DNA of 64,000 nt, from assembly GCF_001593285.1 (NCBI RefSeq), contig NZ_CP012529.1, positions 558,001 to 622,000 of the forward strand. Direction: 5' to 3'. The translations under genes and the position numbers were made by a program. This DNA is from Psychrobacter sp. P2G3. Lineage in GTDB: Bacteria > Pseudomonadota > Gammaproteobacteria > Pseudomonadales > Moraxellaceae. How positions within the stretch are numbered: position 1 is the first letter of the stretch; each line of letters starts with the position of its first letter. Of the stretch, positions 58,250 to 64,000 are shown piece by piece. The notes under the pieces were generated by a model. It saw only the letters and a program-made list of their open reading frames with translations, was not told where the DNA came from and made no database searches.

Positions 58250-60373
58250 TTAGTGCTGTGCGGTCCAGTCGAGCATGGTGTCTAACACCGTTCTAGCCGT
58301 ATAAGCATTTAGCGCCTGTTCGGTATTAATAAGGCCAACGACGACATAATCCTGTCCAGATGTCCCTTTGACATAACCTGCCATCGAAGTCACGTTATTT
58401 AAGGTGCCTGTTTTTATCCATGCACGGCCAATGGCTGCCGACTCAGGTAGGCGCTCGCTATGAGCGGCAATAGTACCACTGACACCCGCGATGCCTAAAG
58501 AGCTGACGTACGCGTCAAAGCTTGGATGATTATAAGCGTATGTTAACAGCTCGCTTAAGTTGACGGCAGTTATTGTACAGTCGCGGCAAAGTCCTGAACC
58601 ATTGGTTAAGTACGGCGGCGGAGTGCTTAGATTGGCTTGCCACCACTGGTTCATGGTTTGTAAGGCAGCAGGATAGCCCGTAGTAGTAGGCTTACCAAAT
58701 TGGTATAAGCTGCTTGTTTTACTGTTTATTATTTTATTATTAGCTGTTTCATCATGGTTCGCTTTATCACTGTTTGTGCTAAACGTCTCAACAGTAGCGA
58801 TGTGTGCTTCAGTGGTTTTGGCTTTGTCGTAAGCCCCAATCGATAGCGCCACTTGCTCGGTCATGACATTATTAGAGAAGTGATTGATGTCATAAATTTG
58901 CTGAGTTAAGTTTAAGGATGGATAGCTGACAAGAGGTAGCGGTGACATAGGGAGCGCTGCCAGACCACGTGTTGGTTTTGTGTTTTTCAACGCCTCGTAA
59001 GGAGTTTCTTGAGTGATGACCTTTCCGCTCAGCGTATTTCCCAGCTCTTGCCATTTGGCGGCGATGACACGCGCAGCAAAATCTTTGGCATTAGGATACG
59101 CGACATAAAAGGCATGCTCCCCGCAGCTATCTGGTAGATTGGCATTCAAAGCTAGCTGTTGTGGCTGCCACTGAGGTGCTAAGCTATAACTAGCTTGACC
59201 ACAGGAAGCTGAGCGTGTGTTGATCGTGTTAGGCATCTGATAATTTGCTAATTGCGGTTTATAAGTCAGCTGCGCCTGTCCATTAGCTAATGGATAGCTT
59301 TGGATACCGATAGTGCTAAAGTTCACCAAAAACCCATCAGGGCTGGCGTTATAAGGTCGCAGTGGTGCGTTATCAAACGCCGCAGGATCTTTGCCAACAT
59401 TTTCAAAAACCCCGCTATCGATGATAATATCACCATTAATATGACGAATACCTGAAGCTTGCACTTTGTAAAGCAGCTGTTGCAAACGCTCATGGGTCAT
59501 CTTGGGATCGCCACTCCCTTGAATAACTAAGTCACCAAGTAGACGATCGCCGATAATAATACCCGTATGATAGACGCGTGTATGCCAGACAAAGTTAGCG
59601 CCTAGCGTATCTAAAGCAATAAAGCTGGGCACAAGTTTCATGGTGCTGGCTGGCGTACGTGCGATGTCTGGTTGATGACTCAATAAGGGTGAGAAAGAAA
59701 TTTTGATAGTTGGCGTAGCAACATTAGCATTATCTATGTCGTTGGCGTTGGCGTTGGCATCTTCATTACTATTAGCATTGTTAATAGACTTTGAGCTTGC
59801 ATTATCTGAGAGTACTGTTGGAATGCTTTCTAAGCTTTGATAAGTATAAGGGTCGTCAGTATAAGCGTGTAATTTTTGCTCATGCTTTTTAATCGTGCGC
59901 TTCTCAATAGTAGTCAATGTAATCTGCTGGCTAGCATCGTTTTTGACATTGTTATTCTTATTCTGTGTCGTTTTTTGACTAATGCTATTAGTTTCAGAAG
60001 GGGTGCTCGCAAGCTTAGTCTGATTGACAAGCTTTGGTTCACTGTCGTCATTAACACTGCTGTCAATAACTTTAATCGGAGAGGGCAGTCGACTGGCGTT
60101 TTTATCACCCACTGGGGTAATGACAATACTGATATCGGTCGCTGTCAAATCTGCTCGCGATAGTGCTTCTTGGATAGCTTCTGGTAGTGCTGCTTGTGCG
60201 TAAAGTGGCGATACAATAGCCGTTGCCAATAGTGCAAGCATTGATAAGCGTTTGCTAGACTGATTCGACGGTCGCAAATAAGTGCAAGGAAGCTTCGGTT
60301 TGGTAGTAGGAGACATATAAAATTTGGAAGTGGGTTGCATGAGCAGTCTACCATCAGGTGGCAAAAACCGCAT
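58250..60373 (-). CDS. dacB: D-alanyl-D-alanine carboxypeptidase/endopeptidase (PBP4 family)
   Basis: 707 residues as drawn; ATG choices at 60373, 60340 and 60316 all lack a strong ribosome site. A signal sequence (LSMLALLATAIVSPLYAQA) precedes the mature periplasmic enzyme. Class C penicillin-binding motifs: STMK (about 241-244, in TPASTMKLVPS), SNN in HFSNNVMTEQVALSIG and KTG in WIKTGTLNNVTSMAG (about 652). It trims or cleaves peptidoglycan crosslinks. Two long low-complexity regions enlarge it beyond the usual 470-480 residues: one of Ser/Asn/Lys character before the first motif (about 90-215, including an Asn-Ala-Asn-Asp run) and one near 520-560. Confidence 0.93.
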   Translation of the reverse strand: MRFLPPDGRLLMQPTSKFYMSPTTKPKLPCTYLRPSNQSSKRLSMLALLATAIVSPLYAQAALPEAIQEALSRADLTATDISIVITPVGDKNASRLPSPIKVIDSSVNDDSEPKLVNQTKLASTPSETNSISQKTTQNKNNNVKNDASQQITLTTIEKRTIKKHEQKLHAYTDDPYTYQSLESIPTVLSDNASSKSINNANSNEDANANANDIDNANVATPTIKISFSPLLSHQPDIARTPASTMKLVPSFIALDTLGANFVWHTRVYHTGIIIGDRLLGDLVIQGSGDPKMTHERLQQLLYKVQASGIRHINGDIIIDSGVFENVGKDPAAFDNAPLRPYNASPDGFLVNFSTIGIQSYPLANGQAQLTYKPQLANYQMPNTINTRSASCGQASYSLAPQWQPQQLALNANLPDSCGEHAFYVAYPNAKDFAARVIAAKWQELGNTLSGKVITQETPYEALKNTKPTRGLAALPMSPLPLVSYPSLNLTQQIYDINHFSNNVMTEQVALSIGAYDKAKTTEAHIATVETFSTNSDKANHDETANNKIINSKTSSLYQFGKPTTTGYPAALQTMNQWWQANLSTPPPYLTNGSGLCRDCTITAVNLSELLTYAYNHPSFDAYVSSLGIAGVSGTIAAHSERLPESAAIGRAWIKTGTLNNVTSMAGYVKGTSGQDYVVVGLINTEQALNAYTARTVLDTMLDWTAQH

Positions 60374-60399
60374 ATGTTAACATGAATTGGCGACGAGCT

Positions 60400-61005
60400 T
60401 TAGCGTACATGCAAAAATGCCATTGCCGTCATGATGGCATCGTTATAGGCATCATGAATGCCGAGCTCAGGAATATCATAATGCGCCAAGATACTGGTCA
60501 GATGCTGTGATTGACCGGAAAGGCCTTGGGTTTGACCGCTCATGCGCCGACTATATAAATGTCGCACATCAATGACTTCGTTGGGTAAAGTAGTGCCCAT
60601 ATAGTGCTTCACCAAAGGATTTAGAAACCCAGTATCTATCTTTGGACAGAATCCCACTATCGGACGATTATCAATAAACGGTAGCAATAACGCCAGCATC
60701 TCATCGTAGCTCATACCATTTTCAACATCAGCGGTACGCAGACCATGAATTACAATGGTATCGCGGTCAGGCATCACAGGCGGCCTACAGACCAGATGCA
60801 TACCATTACCTGTATCGATAGTATTTCCGTTGATATGAATGGCTGCTACAGATAATAAGTGATGCCTTTTCGGATTGAGCCCTGTCATCTCACAGTCAAT
60901 CGCCACCCATTGCTCAGCCAAAGGTTTGCTAAACATCGATGCCAGCTCTGGACGCTGCAATTGCGACTTTTGCCATGTACACGACAACTGCTTTAGCCAA
61001 TTCAT
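60400..61005 (-). CDS. DnaQ-like 3'-5' exonuclease
   Basis: 201 residues with a DEDDh exonuclease core: Asp37 and Glu39 (VAIDCEMTG), Asp124 (GFCPKIDTGFL), His184 and Asp189 (HDAYNDA). This is like the proofreading epsilon subunit or ExoX, but too short and in the wrong context to be dnaQ. It probably degrades single-stranded DNA or RNA. The ATG is preceded by GGACGTTAGACTG. It begins 17 bases after the stop of the cNMP/CBS/DUF294 gene, and the two are likely cotranscribed, a pairing common in gammaproteobacteria and suggesting a shared nucleotide-related role. Confidence 0.87.
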   Translation of the reverse strand: MNWLKQLSCTWQKSQLQRPELASMFSKPLAEQWVAIDCEMTGLNPKRHHLLSVAAIHINGNTIDTGNGMHLVCRPPVMPDRDTIVIHGLRTADVENGMSYDEMLALLLPFIDNRPIVGFCPKIDTGFLNPLVKHYMGTTLPNEVIDVRHLYSRRMSGQTQGLSGQSQHLTSILAHYDIPELGIHDAYNDAIMTAMAFLHVR

Positions 61006-61022
61006 ATCAGTCTAACGTCCAT

Positions 61023-63032
61023 TTATGATGCCTCTAGTTGATAGTGCTGCCGGAGCTGCGTTTTAAAGCTTTTTACCACGGCAAGACACTCTTTTAATAA
61101 ATCACGCTCTAGCGCTGATAAGGTAGTCGGGTCGATGTGCCGTGCATACTTATCATCTGTAGAGAGTGCGACTGACAAACGCTGCGCCATAAAAAACTCC
61201 AAGGCTTCCGATAAGGTGTCAGCTCGCTCTTGGTTTAAAGCGCCAGCTTGTACCAAACCTTTAAGGCGACCTTTAGTGCTAGGTACTTTTAAAATATCAT
61301 TTTCTAATGCCAAGGCGCGGATACCGTGTACCAGTGGAAAGATACCGGCTTTTTTGAGATCAATATCATGCGAGCTAGGTTTACCGCTTAATAACGGCAC
61401 AAACTTTTGCCACCATTGATTGACATCACCGAACTGGAGCGCCGCCCGTACAAATTGCCGTACGAACATCCGATCTGATTGCCGATGAGCCGTTTTTAAA
61501 TGTTCACGTATATCCTTTAGCAGGGATTCATCGCCGCAAACGTACTCACCATCAAGTATGGCGGATAAGTAAATACTGTGCATCGGATCAGTATTTTTAA
61601 ACCATAAGCTAATTTGCGCTTTAAACGGTTTCAGCGGTTGCCGCCACATTGGGTTATTCATCATGATGTTGCCATCACATAGTGGATAACCAAGATCTGC
61701 TAAGTGGTTGTTAAATATATCAGCAAACTGCGCCAACTCAGGATGAGTAAATCCATCACGAATGATTAGCGCATTATCTTGGTCGGTACGCATGATTTGC
61801 TCACCGCGCCCTTCTGAGCCCATAACAATAACGCAGGTATTAGCCACGACCTCATCAGGAACAATAAGTTTCCAAAGCTTAGTAAAGACTTGCGCGTTTA
61901 GCGTTTGTACCATGCGGCTGACGATACCAATCTTGACACCGTTTTGATGCTGCGCACGAATGTAACGGCCAATGAGTTCGACCGCTGTATCTAGGCTATT
62001 TAAGTCCTTTGCTTGCTCAATTTGAATACTAATGAGCTGTGAGTGATGACCAAGATAAGCTAATACATCGCTTTGCCCCAGTACACCGACGACCTGACCT
62101 TTATTATCAATAACAGGTAAGCGATGGATACGGTAGCGAGTCATGGTCATTAGAGCATCACCAATCTCATTATCAGCATCAATAGTCCGTAGGTTGAAAC
62201 TTGCAAAATGCTGGCAGGTAGTGGTAGCAGGATTCTGTTGTTCGCTGACCGCACGGCAGATGTCAGTATCAGTCAAGATACCTAGCTCACGATCTGAACG
62301 GCGGGTAATGCTATGATCAGTTTCAGGCTTAGAGATGCTTTCAGTATTGCTAAGCGTATCTATGGGTTGCTCTAATAAATGACTGGTTGGACGTACCAGC
62401 ACATGCTTCAGTCCAGCTTCGGTCATGATCCGTGCAGCTTGGTGTAGGCTGTTATCGGCATCAATAATATGTACGGGCAATAAGGTTACATCAGTGACTG
62501 GTTGTAGCATGATTTGCTGGACTTCTTGCTGCGCAGTATAGCTTTCTGCATGCAATCCTAATGCTTGACCTTGCGTACTACGCCTTTGTTGTAGTGCTTT
62601 TAAGCGCTCAGGTAATTTGTCCGATAGTAGTTGGCGTACTAGATGATTTTGCGCGCTAATTTTATCGATAGCAGCACCATCAATTTGCAGCAACAAAGTA
62701 TCTTCGTGAGCCGTATATTGATAGGGCTCAGTATTGGCATCGTTTTGTGATTTGACAATACGGCCTTGCGATTCAGGCGTGCGGCGACTATCGAACCAGT
62801 CGTTGCTGTTCAGTTGGTCGGAGTGATTACTACCAAAATAAGAAGCGACAAATTCGCCAGCTAGCGTTTGATCAACTTGTCCTTTTAATACCACAAAAAA
62901 GTTATGTAGGTCATCACTGGATAAGGATTCGTTTGCACCAAGATAGCGGACTTGGGTGTTTTTTTTGAGGCTTTGACGTTCAGTTAGACGCAGTACATCA
63001 AATGGTGGCTGAGTAAAATCAAGATGGGGCAT
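61023..63032 (-). CDS. cNMP-binding / CBS pair / DUF294 nucleotidyltransferase-like protein
   Basis: 669 residues. An N-terminal cyclic-nucleotide-binding-like fold (about 10-150), a CBS pair (about 175-345, with RIHRLPVIDNKGQVVGVLGQSDVLAYL split within) and the DUF294 GlnD-like nucleotidyltransferase core with MGSEGRGEQIMRTDQDNAL (about 404-422; Gly-Ser and DxD motifs) plus a C-terminal DUF294_C helical domain. The adenine-nucleotide sensor domains would control a nucleotidyl transfer reaction whose target is unknown. It is followed by the exonuclease gene in the same direction. The start ATG at 63032 has no strong ribosome site but GATGCCATG sequence context fits. Confidence 0.88.
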   Translation of the reverse strand: MPHLDFTQPPFDVLRLTERQSLKKNTQVRYLGANESLSSDDLHNFFVVLKGQVDQTLAGEFVASYFGSNHSDQLNSNDWFDSRRTPESQGRIVKSQNDANTEPYQYTAHEDTLLLQIDGAAIDKISAQNHLVRQLLSDKLPERLKALQQRRSTQGQALGLHAESYTAQQEVQQIMLQPVTDVTLLPVHIIDADNSLHQAARIMTEAGLKHVLVRPTSHLLEQPIDTLSNTESISKPETDHSITRRSDRELGILTDTDICRAVSEQQNPATTTCQHFASFNLRTIDADNEIGDALMTMTRYRIHRLPVIDNKGQVVGVLGQSDVLAYLGHHSQLISIQIEQAKDLNSLDTAVELIGRYIRAQHQNGVKIGIVSRMVQTLNAQVFTKLWKLIVPDEVVANTCVIVMGSEGRGEQIMRTDQDNALIIRDGFTHPELAQFADIFNNHLADLGYPLCDGNIMMNNPMWRQPLKPFKAQISLWFKNTDPMHSIYLSAILDGEYVCGDESLLKDIREHLKTAHRQSDRMFVRQFVRAALQFGDVNQWWQKFVPLLSGKPSSHDIDLKKAGIFPLVHGIRALALENDILKVPSTKGRLKGLVQAGALNQERADTLSEALEFFMAQRLSVALSTDDKYARHIDPTTLSALERDLLKECLAVVKSFKTQLRQHYQLEAS

Positions 63033-63257
63033 GGCATCATCCTTGATGGCATAATCAATAAGAGCAGCTTACTATCAATAAGCTTCATAATAGAACAGAA
63101 GCAGTATCGACAGCATCAAAAGCAGAAAAGTTACTATCATAAAACGTTATCGTCTTACTATAGCATTATCTTACCATTCATAACATTATTGTTAATAAGG
63201 ATATATTTAACCTAAAATTTCCAGCCTCTCATCTTTTAAGGTTTAGTACATCAACCT

Positions 63258-64000
63258 TTAACTCACCAGTTTGGCTTGTGCTGATAATAACTTGCGAATA
63301 CGGTCAATCGCCTCGCGACTCTCTTCAACACTAGCAACGAGAGCGATACGGACATAACCTTGACCGGGATTTTTACCATTAACTTCACGTGATAAATAAC
63401 GCCCAGCAAGCGCATGGATATTGGCTTGTTCGTACAAGGTTTTGACAAATATTTCATCATCACCGTCGAACTGCTCAGGAACTTTTACCCAAAAATAAAA
63501 TCCTGCATCAGGCATGCGTAAGTCTAATAGCTCGCCTAATTCTGCCATCCATAACGCAAATTTTTCTTGGTATAGCGCTCTATTATGTGCGACATGCTTC
63601 TCATCTTGCCAAGCGGCAATCGATGCCAACTGATGCGGTATAGGCATCGCACAACCTTGGTAGGTGCGATATTGCACATAAGACTTTAGGATGGACTCGT
63701 CGCCTGCGATAAACCCTGAGCGCAGACCGGGTAGATTCGAGCGTTTGGATAGCGAATGAAATACAACACAGTTCTTGAAGTTATTACGACCAAGTTCTGT
63801 GCATGCTTGCAGCAAGCCAATAGGTGCTTTATCAAAGTATAGTTCGCTATAACATTCGTCGCTGGCGATGATAAAGTTGTATTGATCTGATAGGCGAATG
63901 AGAAACTCCCAATCATCCATGGTCATCACTGAGCCGGTCGGATTATTTGGGCTACAGATAAATAACAGCTGTGTTTGCTCCCAGACCTCTTTCGGTACAG
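63258..64000 (-). CDS. dapC: Succinyldiaminopimelate aminotransferase, C-terminal part
   Basis: The gene runs off the right edge; the visible 247 residues are the C-terminal part. The frame is open to base 64000, beginning VPKEVWEQTQLLFICSPNNP, so the ATG at 63929 is internal. It is a fold-type I PLP enzyme: NNPTGSV contacts PLP phosphate, ASDECYSELYFD has the Asp that binds the ring nitrogen, and the PLP lysine is in HSLSKRSNLPGLR with the Arg that binds the alpha-carboxylate following. It converts N-succinyl-2-amino-6-ketopimelate in lysine and peptidoglycan synthesis. Other class I aminotransferases are possible, but the SKRSNLPG and end pattern fit DapC. Confidence 0.88.
   Translation of the reverse strand, partial: VPKEVWEQTQLLFICSPNNPTGSVMTMDDWEFLIRLSDQYNFIIASDECYSELYFDKAPIGLLQACTELGRNNFKNCVVFHSLSKRSNLPGLRSGFIAGDESILKSYVQYRTYQGCAMPIPHQLASIAAWQDEKHVAHNRALYQEKFALWMAELGELLDLRMPDAGFYFWVKVPEQFDGDDEIFVKTLYEQANIHALAGRYLSREVNGKNPGQGYVRIALVASVEESREAIDRIRKLLSAQAKLVS

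Overview
The window looks like chromosomal DNA from a gammaproteobacterium of the family Moraxellaceae, most probably Psychrobacter. This is inferred from protein style, gene order (trxB-aat opposite ftsK, ileS-lspA, tRNA-tuf), moderate AT-richness and Asn/Asp/Ser/Ala-rich insertions in conserved enzymes; no database search was run. Almost all of it is ordinary housekeeping DNA. There is no prophage, integron, CRISPR array or complete insertion sequence.

Layout. 1-5800: the 5' end of an aldo/keto reductase, fkpB, a three-gene lipoprotein operon with foreign-looking arginine codons, a cold-shock/DUF1294 membrane protein, a hemerythrin-like protein and a macrodomain protein. These lie between fkpB and the overlapping lspA-ileS pair (5162-8636). 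8637-12500: a palindromic MITE-like repeat, then a GntR regulator facing a racemase and an NCS1 permease, with three evenly spaced palindromes between them. 12700-18230: alanine dehydrogenase, a glutathione transferase, a TlpA-like thiol oxidoreductase, a GNAT-nitrilase fusion and a BLUF photoreceptor. 18350-21400: a D-2-hydroxyglutarate dehydrogenase-like flavoprotein divergent from serA. 21460-28450: trhO, an AhpD-like protein, a Sel1 protein, metX-metW, a second copy of the repeat, hemH and an acidic protein. 28590-36490: a beta-helix lipoprotein, an SDR, a membrane protein, polA, an Ohr/OsmC protein and a lipoprotein. 36520-44180: a hairpin-rich spacer, an MBL-rhodanese protein, prfC, a DUF3298-like protein, a tail-anchored FHA protein and trpE. 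44417-46642: tRNA-Thr(TGT)-Tyr(GTA)-Gly(TCC)-Thr(GGT) followed by tuf. 46800-53620: rimI, a MerR regulator, trxB-aat, ftsK. 53800-64000: amidase, DODA dioxygenase, rlmH, two membrane proteins, dacB, a DnaQ-like exonuclease paired with a cNMP/CBS/DUF294 protein, and the 3' part of dapC.

Genes that work together. The racemase and permease form a likely hydantoin/allantoin-type uptake and racemisation module under the adjacent GntR protein. SerA can reduce 2-oxoglutarate to D-2-hydroxyglutarate, and the divergent flavoprotein would recycle it. MetX and MetW overlap and serve methionine synthesis. The tRNA-tuf block supplies translation. trxB and aat abut.

The most interesting leads are the triple TTGTTAACAA operator with exact 13-bp phasing, the atypical lipoprotein cassette inside what is usually an ileS-lspA-fkpB operon, the MITE pair with possible outward promoter elements, the inverted-repeat-rich spacer at 36.5 kb, and the membrane-anchored BLUF protein. 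I found no convincing wholly new multi-gene system.
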